NCBI GenBank assembly: GCA_009782175.1
Contig: WRKR01000003.1
Location: forward strand, 48,983 to 112,982
Direction: 5' to 3'
Origin: Cystobacterineae bacterium
GTDB taxonomy: Bacteria > Myxococcota > Myxococcia > Myxococcales > Myxococcaceae
DNA length: 64,000 nucleotides
Below, one piece after another: positions 24,636 to 34,015 of this stretch. Position numbers and translations under genes: made by a program. The notes below the pieces were generated by a model. The model was not told the DNA's origin. It saw nothing but the letters and a program-made list of their open reading frames with translations, and did not search any database. How positions within the stretch are numbered: position 1 is the first letter of the stretch; each line of letters begins with the position of its first letter.

Positions 24636-25337
24636 ATGAATGAAGTTGTGTGGCAGCAGGTGGCGCTGGGGAAGGGTTTTTTTGAGAAAAGCCAATATTA
24701 TGAAGCTGAGGAGTGTTTGCAGAAGGTGGTGAAGGCAGGGGGGCGCTATGCGGACGTATTTTGCATGTTGGGCATTATTGCGCACGAGCGCCAAGCGCTT
24801 GAGGAAGCCAAGGCGTTTTTTGAGTTAGCGGTGGAGCTCAATTCCGGCTATGCTGATGCTTGGTTGGGTTTGTCGTTGACTTTGGGGGAAATGGGTTTGT
24901 ATGAGGAGGCGCGTGAAGCACAAGAGAAGGCGGGGCACATTCGTCTAAGTCCTCCTGGCGAAATGGATGCTTATGTTAAACAAAAAATAGCCAACCGATA
25001 TTCAGAAATTGGCGAGATTTTGGCTTCCGCTGGCTGGCCTGAAAAAGCGATAGCGGAATATAGGCGTGCATTGGAATTGTGTCCTGAGTTTGTGGATATT
25101 CGCCTAAAGTTGGCGAATGCCCATATGGAGGGAGGGGATTGGGAGGTGGCGCTGGAGCAGTTGAGTCATATTTTGCACATGCAGCCGGATTATCTTCCGG
25201 CGAGGGTGCGTTATGGTTTAGCCTTATATTCCTCAGGTCGAATAGCGGAGGCGAGGGCTGCATGGGAATATGTGCTCCAAAAAAACCCAGCTCATCGGGT
25301 TGCGAGGATGTATATGAATTTAATTGAAACGCGATAA
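24636..25337 (+). CDS. Tetratricopeptide repeat protein
   Basis: A 233-residue soluble protein of five or six TPRs. Clear units: 'AEECLQKVVKAGGRYADVFC', 'EEAKAFFELAVELNSGYADA', 'EKAIAEYRRALELCPEFVDI' and 'ARAAWEYVLQKNPAHRVARM'. No signal peptide. It overlaps the next gene (FHA-DUF4388) by 14 bases, which suggests translational coupling and a shared role in regulation or complex assembly. Confidence 0.9.
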   Translation: MNEVVWQQVALGKGFFEKSQYYEAEECLQKVVKAGGRYADVFCMLGIIAHERQALEEAKAFFELAVELNSGYADAWLGLSLTLGEMGLYEEAREAQEKAGHIRLSPPGEMDAYVKQKIANRYSEIGEILASAGWPEKAIAEYRRALELCPEFVDIRLKLANAHMEGGDWEVALEQLSHILHMQPDYLPARVRYGLALYSSGRIAEARAAWEYVLQKNPAHRVARMYMNLIETR

Positions 25338-26313
25338 AGAGGAGCGAGTTCCTATTTTGAGCGGCTTTGGAGGCGTCGATTTGAATTCCAATTCTGGAGG
25401 CAATTATACCCTCAAATTCATTTCGGGAAGCTTTATGGGAGGGGAGTTTCCTGTGCGCCCCAATCAACCTGTCGTCATAGGTCGTGCGGCTGAGCTGGAC
25501 ATTGTTCTGGTTGAGGATATGGTTTCGCGCAAGCACGCGAAAATTACGCTCTCGGATGGCAAGGTTTTGCTTGAGGATTTGGGCTCCACCAACGGGACTT
25601 ATGTGAATGGTGAAAAAGTGCAGGCGGCACTTTTGCGAGAGGGCGATCGCATACTTGTGGGCACTTCTATTCTCAAGCTGATGCGCACCAACAAAGAGCA
25701 GCTTGTGGATAATGTGCAGGCCAAAGCGCAGTTGGCGCAAACGGCGGTTGCGAATTCCTCTCGTGTGACGAAGACGGGGATTATGGGGAAGCTGGAAGAG
25801 CTGCCCCTGCCGGATTTGCTGCAACTTTTTCACAGCTCCAAAAAAACGGGCGTATTAACCGTACGCGGCGCCAAAGAAGGGCGCATTTATATGCGTCAAG
25901 GGCATGTTTATCATGCAGCCATTGAGGGGAACGCAGGCATATCTCCTCGAAAAAGCTTTTCCCGGATTGTCACTTGGGATGAAGGTGATTTTGAGTTGTT
26001 GGGTGCGGATGAGGCAGAGTTTCCGGATGCCATTGAAGAGCCTATAGAAGTTCTTTTAATGGAGGCCTTACGTCAATATGACGAATTTCGGCGCATGGAA
26101 GGGACTTTGCCCCCGATGTTGAGCCGATTAACCGTTGCCAAACCCCTTGAGCTTCCTTTGAGTGCGCTCAGCAAAGAGCAGTTAGATGTTTTGCAGTTGG
26201 TTTATAACCACGGTATTTTTCAGCTGGTGCTGGACCACTCTGAGCAGGATGACGCCAACTGCGCTGAAGCTGTTTTGGAGTTGGTGCAGCGTGGTTATGT
26301 TTTGCTTTCTTAG
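25324..26313 (+). CDS. FHA domain plus DUF4388 (PATAN) regulator
   Basis: A 329-residue protein. The FHA domain (about 30-115) has 'VVIGRAAELDIVLVEDMVSR' with RKHA, and 'DLGSTNGTYVNGEKV'; it should bind phosphothreonine. The DUF4388 domain (about 150-265) has 'GKLEELPLPDLLQLFHSSKK', 'TGVLTVRGAKEGRIYMRQGH' and 'RIVTWDEGDFELLG'. The pairing is typical of Myxococcota signalling. The start is read as TTG at 25324 inside the TPR gene; the true start is uncertain by up to 15 codons. The PP2C gene at 35808 could supply the opposing phosphatase activity, but that is only inferred. Confidence 0.9.
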   Translation: MKRDKEERVPILSGFGGVDLNSNSGGNYTLKFISGSFMGGEFPVRPNQPVVIGRAAELDIVLVEDMVSRKHAKITLSDGKVLLEDLGSTNGTYVNGEKVQAALLREGDRILVGTSILKLMRTNKEQLVDNVQAKAQLAQTAVANSSRVTKTGIMGKLEELPLPDLLQLFHSSKKTGVLTVRGAKEGRIYMRQGHVYHAAIEGNAGISPRKSFSRIVTWDEGDFELLGADEAEFPDAIEEPIEVLLMEALRQYDEFRRMEGTLPPMLSRLTVAKPLELPLSALSKEQLDVLQLVYNHGIFQLVLDHSEQDDANCAEAVLELVQRGYVLLS

Positions 26314-26350
26314 GTGGTGTTTCATTCTTTAAACCCCTCCAAATGGAGCC

Positions 26351-27082
26351 ATGGAAATGAGCTGGGTTTTTCCGCTGTTTCTGGGAAAAATATTATGCTT
26401 TGCAGCTCCCCTCATTGTGTTGGATCCAGGCCACGGGGGCACACAGCCTGGTGCTCAAGCAGAGGACTTTCTCGAGAAAGAGTTTGCCTTGGCTTTGGCT
26501 TTGTTGCTCAAAGCGGATTTAGAGAAACAGGGCTTTGAAGTCCATTTGACGCGCGAGGCTGATTTGTTGGTGTCCTTGCAGGAGCGCATAAAGCGAGCGA
26601 ATGAGAAAGCGCCGGCGGCTTTCATTTCTCTGCATGCCAATGCGATGCCTTATGAGCATCGACTGAAAAGCCAGGGGATTGAAACCTATTTTTTGGCGGC
26701 ACAGGCCTCCACGGAGCATGCGCGACAGGTGGCTTTGCTTGAAAACAAAGCGTTGAGCACAAAGCCTCAACAAACGGACATTCTTGAAAAAATTCTGGTC
26801 GACCTGCAGCGCACGCAATTCCAACAAGAGTCTTCTCGCCTGGCGCATGTGGTGCAAAAGGAGCTTATTGCTGCGACGGGGGCCAAGGACAGGGGGGTAC
26901 AGCAAGCTTTTTTCCTGGTTTTGGTGGGTGTGAATGCGCCCTCCATTTTGGTGGAGTTTGGCTTTGTTTCTCATGAGGAGGAGCTCAAAAAGCTCAAAAC
27001 TCCTGAATACCAACGTTTGTTGAGCAAAGCGGTGGCTTCGGGCATAGGAAAATTTTTGCAGCGCGACAATGCTTCTCAATAG
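26351..27082 (+). CDS. N-acetylmuramoyl-L-alanine amidase (Amidase_3)
   Basis: Zinc amidase that cleaves the peptide from muramic acid in peptidoglycan. The 243-residue protein has a short N-terminal export signal, then 'IVLDPGHGGTQPGA' (first zinc His), the metal-binding Glu in 'FLEKEFALAL', 'FISLHANA' (third ligand) and 'PSILVEFGFVSHEEE' with the catalytic Glu. There is no AMIN or SPOR domain, so septal targeting is not evident. Codirectional with rph, 11 bases apart. Confidence 0.93.
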   Translation: MEMSWVFPLFLGKILCFAAPLIVLDPGHGGTQPGAQAEDFLEKEFALALALLLKADLEKQGFEVHLTREADLLVSLQERIKRANEKAPAAFISLHANAMPYEHRLKSQGIETYFLAAQASTEHARQVALLENKALSTKPQQTDILEKILVDLQRTQFQQESSRLAHVVQKELIAATGAKDRGVQQAFFLVLVGVNAPSILVEFGFVSHEEELKKLKTPEYQRLLSKAVASGIGKFLQRDNASQ

Positions 27083-27093
27083 TAGAAGGAGCC

Positions 27094-27810
27094 ATGCGCT
27101 CTGTTCAACGACATTTGCTTTCCATGCGGCCCGTTCGAATTGTCCCCCATGTTTCTTTGCATGCAGAAGGCTCTGTCCAAGTGGAGTTTGGCAACACGCA
27201 TGTGCGGATAACCTGCTCTGTTGACGAGCGAGTCCCCTCGCATGTGCTGGGCACAGGCTCAGGCTGGGTAACAGCTGAATATGGAATGTTACCTCGTGCA
27301 ACGCAAGAGCGCACGCAGCGCGAGGCGGCCAGGGGGAAACAGTCCGGGAGGACGCTGGAAATTCAAAGGTTGATTGGCCGGAGTTTACGCGCTTGTGTGG
27401 ATTTAAAAGCCTTGGGGAGCCGAACGCTCACTTTGGATTGTGATGTTATTCAGGCGGATGGTGGAACGCGAACAGCATCCATTACGGGAGCCTATGTGGC
27501 GATGGCTTTGGCCATGCGGAAGATGAAGGGGGATGGGCGCTTGTTGAGCATGCCCAAGTTGACACCCTTGGCTGCTGTTTCCATAGGCATTTGCAAGGGG
27601 CATGTGCTTGTGGACCTGGACTATGTGGAGGATTCTACGGCTGAAGTCGACATGAATTTGGTTGCTCTGGAAGGAAGAAAACTGGTTGAGCTGCAAGGAA
27701 CGGCTGAAAAAGGGAGTTTCAGTCAATCCACGCTCAACGACATGTTGGAAGCGGGGTTTGGCGCGATAGAAGCGTTAATCCAAATCCAAAAGAGCATATT
27801 AAACGCATGA
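27094..27810 (+). CDS. rph: Ribonuclease PH
   Basis: Phosphorolytic 3'-5' exoribonuclease that trims tRNA 3' ends. The 238-residue protein has 'GSVQVEFGNTHVRITCSVDE', 'GWVTAEYGMLPRATQERTQR', the phosphate-binding 'GRTLEIQRLIGRSLRACVDL', 'TLDCDVIQADGGTRTASITG' and 'VDLDYVEDSTAEVDMNLV'. It overlaps rdgB by four bases, a common rph-rdgB pair. Confidence 0.96.
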   Translation: MRSVQRHLLSMRPVRIVPHVSLHAEGSVQVEFGNTHVRITCSVDERVPSHVLGTGSGWVTAEYGMLPRATQERTQREAARGKQSGRTLEIQRLIGRSLRACVDLKALGSRTLTLDCDVIQADGGTRTASITGAYVAMALAMRKMKGDGRLLSMPKLTPLAAVSIGICKGHVLVDLDYVEDSTAEVDMNLVALEGRKLVELQGTAEKGSFSQSTLNDMLEAGFGAIEALIQIQKSILNA

Positions 27811-28382
27811 ACATTCTGCTTGCCACTCAAAACCAGGGGAAGCTCCGGGAGTTTGCTGCCTTGTTTAAGGGCGTGGCCACTTTGCTTTTTCCAGGGGAGC
27901 TTGGGCTTTGCCTGGAGGTTGAAGAGACGGGTGAGAGCTTTGCTGAAAACGCCGAGCGAAAAGCTCAAGCTTTCGCCCAAGCCTCAAAGTTGCCGAGCTT
28001 GGCAGATGATTCGGGCCTATGCGTGGATGCGCTGCAAGGCGCACCCGGCGTCCATTCTGCCCGCTATGCCGCAAGTGACGCGGAGCGCATTGCGCGGCTT
28101 TTGGATGAGCTCAAAGGCTGTTTTGAAGCTCAGCGCGCGGCGCATTTTTCCTGCATACTCTGTTTGGCTTTCCCGGACGGGAGGGTGTTTTTTTCCAAGG
28201 GAGAGTGCCATGGGAAAATTGCCTATGCCCCACGTGGCTCCCACGGGTTTGGGTATGATCCGCTCTTTGAGCTTCCCAACGGGAAAACCATGGCTGAGTT
28301 GACACCTCAAGAGAAAGCACTTGTGTCACACCGGGGCCTGGCCGCAAGGCAGATGCGCACGCAACTTGGTGTTTTCCGTTGA
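27807..28382 (+). CDS. rdgB: XTP/dITP diphosphatase (RdgB/HAM1)
   Basis: House-cleaning pyrophosphatase that removes ITP, dITP and XTP. The 191-residue protein has 'ILLATQNQGKLREFAALF', the catalytic 'SLADDSGLCVDALQGAPGVH', 'SARYA', 'GYDPLFELPNGKTMAELT' and 'EKALVSHRGLAARQM'. All expected motifs are present. It is the last gene of this plus-strand run before the minus-strand rarA. Confidence 0.96.
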   Translation: MNILLATQNQGKLREFAALFKGVATLLFPGELGLCLEVEETGESFAENAERKAQAFAQASKLPSLADDSGLCVDALQGAPGVHSARYAASDAERIARLLDELKGCFEAQRAAHFSCILCLAFPDGRVFFSKGECHGKIAYAPRGSHGFGYDPLFELPNGKTMAELTPQEKALVSHRGLAARQMRTQLGVFR

Positions 28383-28417
28383 AGCGAGCCTTAACATGTA
28401 TATTGCCGCAGCTCACT

Positions 28418-28435
28418 TCAACCTGAAACCGGTCT
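28418..28435. repeat. Fragment of the dispersed TIR repeat (copy D, terminal arm only)
   Basis: TTCAACCTGAAACCGGTCT differs by one base from the right end of copy A. It lies between the convergent ends of rdgB and rarA, about ten bases past the rarA stop. Confidence 0.6.
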
Positions 28436-28444
28436 GCACCCGGT

Positions 28445-29770
28445 TTATCCGTCTTCGCCGGGCTCCTTGGGCTGTTTCAGTTTTTGGAGTTGTGCATAGC
28501 GGGCTTGGGTGGCGCGCTCTTCGCCGCTCTCCGAGGGGAAGAAGAAGCGCTCACCGCGAAGGCCCTCAGGGAGATAGTTTTCCACCACATAGTGTCCGCT
28601 GAAGTTATGGGGATATTGGTAACCTGCGGCATAGCCCATGGATTTCATCAGTTGGGTGGGGGCATTGCGCAGGTGCAGGGGGACGGGCAGAGGCCCATGG
28701 CGCTCAATGCAGGCCTTGGCAAGCTCATAACTATAAATGGCAGTGTTGGACTTAGGTGCCATGGCCAAGAAAGCAACAGCCTGGGTGAGGGGGATTCGCC
28801 CTTCCGGCATGCCGAGCATTTCCACAGCATGCATGGCGGCGACAGCCAACTGCAGGCCACGCGGCTCTGCATTTCCAACATCTTCAGAGGCAAAAATGAC
28901 CATGCGCCTGGCCACAAAGCGTGGCTCCTCTCCAGACTCAAGCATGCGTGCCATCCAATAGATGGCCGCATCCGGATCCGAGCCACGCATGGACTTAATG
29001 AAGGCGGAGACGACGTTATAATGCTCCTCGCCATGCTTGTCATAGAGGAAGCTGTTTTGCTGCATGGCCTCCTCCACCGTCTGGGTGGAGATTTTTTCTT
29101 CAGCATGGAAGGCGCACATTTCCAACATGGTTAAGGCTTGGCGCGCATCCCCATAGGCGTTTTGCGCAATGAGGGTGAGCGCATCCTCATCCACCTGGAG
29201 TTTTCCTGCAAACCCGCGCTCGCTGTGCAGCGCTTGCGAAAGCAGAAGCCGAAGCTGTCCTTCGTCTAAGGCATAGAGGCTGACCACCCTCAGCCTGGAG
29301 AGCAGCGCCGCATTAATTTCAAAGGAAGGGTTTTCGGTGGTGGCCCCCAGCAGAATGAGGGTTCCGTTTTCGACATAGGGGAGCAGCGCATCTTGCTGGG
29401 CTTTGTTAAAGCGGTGGATTTCATCGACGAAGAGCAGGGTACCTTGGCGGTGAAAGCGCCAGCGCTCTTGTGCTTTGGTGACGGTTTCTCGAAGCTCGCG
29501 GACGCCGGCATTGACAGCGGAGATGGGCTCAAAGGCTGCATGGGTTGCTTGAGCAATTAAACGGGCGAGGGTGGTTTTGCCGCTGCCCGGAGGCCCCCAA
29601 AAAACGAGGGAGGGGAGGTTGCCATTTTCAATGGCTCGCCTCAAGAATTTTCCATGGCCGACCAGGTGCGTTTGCCCGATGAATTCCTCCAAGCTGCGCG
29701 GGCGCATACGCTCTGCCAAAGGTGCTCTCAAATGGGCGTCTTGGCTGGCCGGTTGCTCAAATAAATCCAT
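28445..29770 (-). CDS. rarA: Replication-associated recombination AAA ATPase RarA/MgsA
   Basis: Clamp-loader-like ATPase acting at stalled replication forks. The 441-residue protein has 'PLAERMRPRSLEEFIGQTHL', Walker A GPPGSGKTT, Walker B 'TLLFVDEIHRFNKAQQDALL', sensor 1 'LILLGATTENPSF', and the C-terminal MgsA part 'KSMRGSDPDAAIYWMARMLE' and 'NAPTQLMKSMGYAAGYQYPH'. The start is placed at MDLFEQPASQ (29770); in-frame ATG 29791 and GTG 29803 lie upstream. Divergent from nadK. Confidence 0.93.
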   Translation of the reverse strand: MDLFEQPASQDAHLRAPLAERMRPRSLEEFIGQTHLVGHGKFLRRAIENGNLPSLVFWGPPGSGKTTLARLIAQATHAAFEPISAVNAGVRELRETVTKAQERWRFHRQGTLLFVDEIHRFNKAQQDALLPYVENGTLILLGATTENPSFEINAALLSRLRVVSLYALDEGQLRLLLSQALHSERGFAGKLQVDEDALTLIAQNAYGDARQALTMLEMCAFHAEEKISTQTVEEAMQQNSFLYDKHGEEHYNVVSAFIKSMRGSDPDAAIYWMARMLESGEEPRFVARRMVIFASEDVGNAEPRGLQLAVAAMHAVEMLGMPEGRIPLTQAVAFLAMAPKSNTAIYSYELAKACIERHGPLPVPLHLRNAPTQLMKSMGYAAGYQYPHNFSGHYVVENYLPEGLRGERFFFPSESGEERATQARYAQLQKLKQPKEPGEDG

Positions 29771-29852
29771 AGAAGACTCAAAGCCTCGCATGAAAGCTTG
29801 CACGAAAAAGAGAAGGTGTCAAAAGCACTCAAATGTTTGAAAAACACTTTAT

Positions 29853-30755
29853 ATGGCCTATGTGAGTGGTGTGAATGCTGTGGATACCGCGAATGCTATA
29901 AACAACGCCATAAGCAACATTGTCCTTGTGGCCAAACCTGGCCAGAGCCAAGCCCTCGTGTTGGCCAAGGCTTTGAAGGCCCAATTCCCGCGACAAACTT
30001 TTTGGGCGACCTCCAGTTTAGCTGCTGAGTTGGGGTGGAATCAGCTGCCCAAGGAGCAACTGCGAGAGAAGGCAGAATTGGTATTGGTATTGGGTGGAGA
30101 CGGCACTTTAATTCAGGCAGCCTGTTTATTGGCAGGGCGTCCTGTGCCCATCCTGGGTGTGAATTTAGGCTCTCTGGGTTTTCTGACGGAGATAGCGAAG
30201 GAGGAGGTGGTGGGGGCATTGCAGAGGGTATTGGCGGGGGATGCGCAGGTTGACTCACGGATGAAGCTCAGTTGTGAGCTTTATCGCGCGGGGGAGCGGA
30301 TTTTTGAAGATCAAGCCCTCAATGATGTGGTGGTGAACAAGGGGGTTTTGGCGAGGATGGTGGAGCACGAAGCGTGGATAAATGGTGAGCTGGTGGCCAT
30401 TTATAAATCCGACGGCATTATCTGCTCCACGCCGACGGGCTCCACAGCCTATTGTCTGGCTGCAGGGGGCCCCATTGTACACCCCGCCGTGGATTGCCTT
30501 ATCCTTACGCCGATTTGTCCTCATGCGCTTACTCAGAGGCCTATTGTTGTGACCAGCAAACACAAGATACGAATTGTGCTCAGAAGTGAAGTCAGCGACG
30601 TTTTTCTGACGGTGGACGGAAGAGGAGCTATACCTTTGAAGAGTGGAGATTGGATTGACATTCAAAAAGCAGACAACAGAGTTTTTCTCGTCCGCAACCC
30701 TTCATTGAGTTATTTTGGCGTATTGCACCAAAAACTGCGTTGGGGAGAGAGATGA
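29853..30755 (+). CDS. nadK: NAD kinase
   Basis: Phosphorylates NAD to NADP. The 300-residue protein has the catalytic GGDGT at 81-85, 'GVNLGSLGFLTEI', 'NDVVVNKG', the strong 'SDGIICSTPTGSTAYCLAAG' signature, and 'VDGRGAIPLKSGDWIDIQ'. Its end overlaps the helicase start in ATGA. recN follows one gene later, as in many bacteria where nadK and recN are linked. Confidence 0.95.
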   Translation: MAYVSGVNAVDTANAINNAISNIVLVAKPGQSQALVLAKALKAQFPRQTFWATSSLAAELGWNQLPKEQLREKAELVLVLGGDGTLIQAACLLAGRPVPILGVNLGSLGFLTEIAKEEVVGALQRVLAGDAQVDSRMKLSCELYRAGERIFEDQALNDVVVNKGVLARMVEHEAWINGELVAIYKSDGIICSTPTGSTAYCLAAGGPIVHPAVDCLILTPICPHALTQRPIVVTSKHKIRIVLRSEVSDVFLTVDGRGAIPLKSGDWIDIQKADNRVFLVRNPSLSYFGVLHQKLRWGER

Positions 30756-33700
30756 GAATTCCAAACCCGGATGATGGCAGTTGGCTCAAGCCGCTCAAGG
30801 CAGAAGTCCAACCCACTGTTTTCCAAAAAGGCCGCACCTATGCGGAGACGCGACGTGTCTTGCTTGTTGCCGTGGAGGACGCTTGCATTATAGGCCAGGT
30901 GTCAGGCTCTCAAGGGCAGCGCTATGAGGTGCAGGTTGCGCCCAATTCCAGCGGCATAGGCTCCACGTGCAACTGTGCGGGCTGGGAGAAGAAGGGCCCT
31001 CACTGCAAGCACGTTGTTGGGCTTGCCTTGGTTTACCTGGCAAAACTGCGCGCAAGCCAAAACCAATCCAAGGCAGAGCGTGTTGCTGCGCAACCCGTTT
31101 TGGTGCAGCTGGAGAAGTGGTCTGGTTTTTCGGCTGTTCCGGAGTTTGAATTTTTTTATCGCCTCAGTGTTTCTTCCATTAAGGGGCAGGCGCACCGTTG
31201 GATGATGGACATACGCCGTTTGGATGCGCCGGGGAAGGGGGGTGTGCATGTTGCGCGCCAACTGGAGGCGGGCCTGCGTATTTCTCCAGTGGATGAGAAA
31301 ATATTTCAGGCATTGGCACGGTGCGAGACGCGCTTTGACGGTCGCATTTTTTTGGGTGATGAGGAGATGGCAAGCTTGTTTCCCCTGTTGAAAGAGCGGC
31401 GCGTCATCTATCGCGGGACACCGTTGGTTTTTGCGGAACACGCTTCAAAACTCCTCTTTTGTTTGGCTCAAAAGGAGGGCTCTCTGCTTGCGGAGTTTCG
31501 GCTGGCTTGCGAGAGCGGAGAGAGTGCAGGGCTCAAAGAGGTGCTGCTCATTCCAGGCTTGCAAAGCTGGGTTTTGTGGGGACAGGTGCTTTTTCGTTTG
31601 GAGTCCGATTTTTCTCCACGGCTTTTGCGCAAGTGGTTTGCTGAGCCTTCCATGTCTTTTGCGTCCTCCCATTTGGATGATCTCCTTTCCTACCTCTCTT
31701 CAGTGTTGCCTCGCTATCGCCTGGGTTTTCGCGCGGAGGGTTTGAAAGTAGAAGAAAACCTGGAGCCCTCATTTATTGTGACATTGGAGGGAAACACAGA
31801 GCAGGTTTGCGCCAAGTTGGTTGCCAAATATGGCGAGCATGTCCTCGTGCCTGTTGCGCCTGTTTCCATGGATATTGGCTATGTGCTCCAAGAATTTTCT
31901 GGAGAGCGTTTGTTGGTGCTTCGCTCAAGCCACAAGGAGCGGGAGGCGGCCAAGCGGTTGCTTGAAGCAGGGTTTGGCTTTCATTCAGCAAGCCAATGTT
32001 TTGAGTTGACGGGGGATGCTGCCATAGACTTTTGGTTTTCAGGCAAAATGGGTTTTCCTCCTGAGTGGGAAGTGTTGTTTGCTCAAAAGCCTCAAGTCCG
32101 CCTGCGCTCTTTTTTAAGGCCGAAAATTCAAATAGGGATGGCCAATTTGGATTGGTTTGAATTGAAGGCTGAGTTTTTTGCTGACGACCAGCGAGCGGAT
32201 TCCTCTGTGTTGCGGACGTGGCTTTCCTCTAACCGGCGCTATATTCCCCTGGGGGATGGGAGCTTCGCTCAAATGGATGCGGATGAGTTGAGGAAGGTGG
32301 TGGGCATGCTGGAGGAGGCGGGGCTCTCCCTGGAGAAACCCAAAGCCATTGTACCCTTGTCTCAAGCACCCACTTTGGATTTGCTTTCAAACATGGCCAG
32401 CATAGAAATGGATTTGAAGGCGAAGAAGGCCATTGAGCGGTTGAGGGAGATAGATTCCATTCCCACCCTTTCTCCCCCGGAGGGGTTGAGCGCCATTTTG
32501 CGTGGCTACCAAATAGCCGGGCTTTCCTGGCTTTGGTTTTTATACCAAATGAAACTCTCTGGAGTCCTCGCGGATGACATGGGTTTGGGGAAGACAGTCC
32601 AAGCGTTGGCATTGTTGCTGAAGACAAAACAAGAAGAAGGCCTTAAGTCCTCCCTGGTGGTTGCACCCACCAGTGTGTTGGCCAACTGGGAGCGCGAAAT
32701 TGAGCGCTTTGCTCCATCCCTTGGCTGCATTATTTGGCATGGACAAGACAGAAAAGAGCAGCGCTCCAGCCTCAAATCCGCCGATGTGGTTTTAACCTCA
32801 TATGCATTAATTCGCCGCGATGTGGCAGAGCTCAAAAAAATTCCATTCCGCTTTGTTATTTTGGATGAGGCGCAGAACATAAAAAACGCTGACTCTGCAA
32901 CCGCCCAGGCATGCAAGCTGATGAAAGCCGATGCTCGGGTTGCTTTGACGGGGACGCCTCTGGAAAACCGTTTAAAAGAGTTGTGGAGCATTTTTGATTT
33001 TTTGATGCCCAGCTTTTTGGGGGATGAAGAGACATTTTTGAGCCGTTTTGAAAGGCCCATTGCCATGCAAAACGACAAAAGCGTTATAGAGCATTTGAAG
33101 CAACGCATTCGCCCTTTTGTCCTGCGTCGCCTCAAAACAGAAGTGGCCAAGGACTTGCCACCCAAAACAGAAACCATTGCCTGGTGTGAAATGGAGGCGG
33201 AGCAAGCAGCCCTCTATCGCGAAGTTTTGGAGGAGAGCCGCAGAAAGGTTTATGAGACCATTGAAAGGCAGGGCTTTGGTCGCTCACGCGTTTCTATTTT
33301 GGCTGCACTCATGCGGCTGCGCCAGGTGTGCTGCGACCCGCGCTTGTTAAAAATTCCTGGAATGACAAGCTTCCCTCCCTCTGCAAAATTCGAGCGGTTT
33401 TGGCATTTGGTCGATGAGTTGGTGCAAGAAGGCCACCGTGCTTTGGTGTTCAGCCAGTTTACGGAAATGCTGCAGCTTTTGGTGCGTGGCGTTGAAGAGA
33501 AAAAATATGGCTACCTCTATTTGGATGGAAGGACCACCGACAGGATGGCTCGCGTAGATGCTTTTAATGAGCCCAGCGGACCCCCGCTGTTTTTCATCAG
33601 CCTCAAGGCAGGAGGCTCCGGGTTGAACCTGACGGCGGCTGATTATGTCATCCATTATGATCCATGGTGGAACCCCGCCGTTGAAGACCAGGCCACGGAC

Positions 33701-33898
33701 CGAGCCCACCGCATTGGACAAACACGAACCGTCTTCAGCTATAAACTCATAACCAAAGGGACCGTTGAAGAAAAAATTCTTGCGCTCCAACAACGCAAAC
33801 GAGAACTCGTCCAAGGCATATTGGGAGGAGACGCAGAACTGAGCAAGGGGTTTACGGAAAAAGACTTAGAGGATTTGTTTGAAGGCGACGCATTCTGA
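30752..33898 (+). CDS. SNF2-family helicase with SWIM zinc finger
   Basis: A 1048-residue Swi2/Snf2 ATPase. A SWIM zinc finger lies near residues 70-90 (CNC ... GPHCKHVVGLAL), then a bacterial SNF2-associated region. Helicase motifs: I 'LADDMGLGKTVQALALLL', Ia 'LVVAPTSVLANW', II DEAQ in 'FVILDEAQNIKN', III 'LTGTPLENRL', V 'FISLKAGGSGLNLTAADYVI', VI 'QATDRAHRIGQTR'. ATG at 30752 follows GGGGAGAG and overlaps the nadK stop; a TTG four codons earlier is less likely. Such proteins remodel DNA-protein complexes or RNA polymerase (RapA-like), but the substrate is not known here. Confidence 0.92.
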   Translation: MRIPNPDDGSWLKPLKAEVQPTVFQKGRTYAETRRVLLVAVEDACIIGQVSGSQGQRYEVQVAPNSSGIGSTCNCAGWEKKGPHCKHVVGLALVYLAKLRASQNQSKAERVAAQPVLVQLEKWSGFSAVPEFEFFYRLSVSSIKGQAHRWMMDIRRLDAPGKGGVHVARQLEAGLRISPVDEKIFQALARCETRFDGRIFLGDEEMASLFPLLKERRVIYRGTPLVFAEHASKLLFCLAQKEGSLLAEFRLACESGESAGLKEVLLIPGLQSWVLWGQVLFRLESDFSPRLLRKWFAEPSMSFASSHLDDLLSYLSSVLPRYRLGFRAEGLKVEENLEPSFIVTLEGNTEQVCAKLVAKYGEHVLVPVAPVSMDIGYVLQEFSGERLLVLRSSHKEREAAKRLLEAGFGFHSASQCFELTGDAAIDFWFSGKMGFPPEWEVLFAQKPQVRLRSFLRPKIQIGMANLDWFELKAEFFADDQRADSSVLRTWLSSNRRYIPLGDGSFAQMDADELRKVVGMLEEAGLSLEKPKAIVPLSQAPTLDLLSNMASIEMDLKAKKAIERLREIDSIPTLSPPEGLSAILRGYQIAGLSWLWFLYQMKLSGVLADDMGLGKTVQALALLLKTKQEEGLKSSLVVAPTSVLANWEREIERFAPSLGCIIWHGQDRKEQRSSLKSADVVLTSYALIRRDVAELKKIPFRFVILDEAQNIKNADSATAQACKLMKADARVALTGTPLENRLKELWSIFDFLMPSFLGDEETFLSRFERPIAMQNDKSVIEHLKQRIRPFVLRRLKTEVAKDLPPKTETIAWCEMEAEQAALYREVLEESRRKVYETIERQGFGRSRVSILAALMRLRQVCCDPRLLKIPGMTSFPPSAKFERFWHLVDELVQEGHRALVFSQFTEMLQLLVRGVEEKKYGYLYLDGRTTDRMARVDAFNEPSGPPLFFISLKAGGSGLNLTAADYVIHYDPWWNPAVEDQATDRAHRIGQTRTVFSYKLITKGTVEEKILALQQRKRELVQGILGGDAELSKGFTEKDLEDLFEGDAF

Positions 33899-33922
33899 AG
33901 GCCACATGCACCATGCACCCTA

Positions 33923-33973
33923 CACAATGCCAAAGGCACAATGCCAAAGGTACAATGCCAAAGGTACAATGCC
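33923..33973. repeat. 14-bp tandem repeat (CACAATGCCAAAGG), 3.6 units
   Basis: Units begin at 33923, 33937, 33951 and 33965. The third and fourth begin with T in place of C. The array fills most of the gap between the helicase and recN genes. Confidence 0.85.
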
Positions 33974-34015
33974 CCATGCCCAAATGCGCGCACAAGTCCA
34001 CCCTGGGAGTAATGG

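Noticed and set aside
33923..33973. CRISPR-like array
   Set aside because: Units are 14 bp and contiguous with no spacers.
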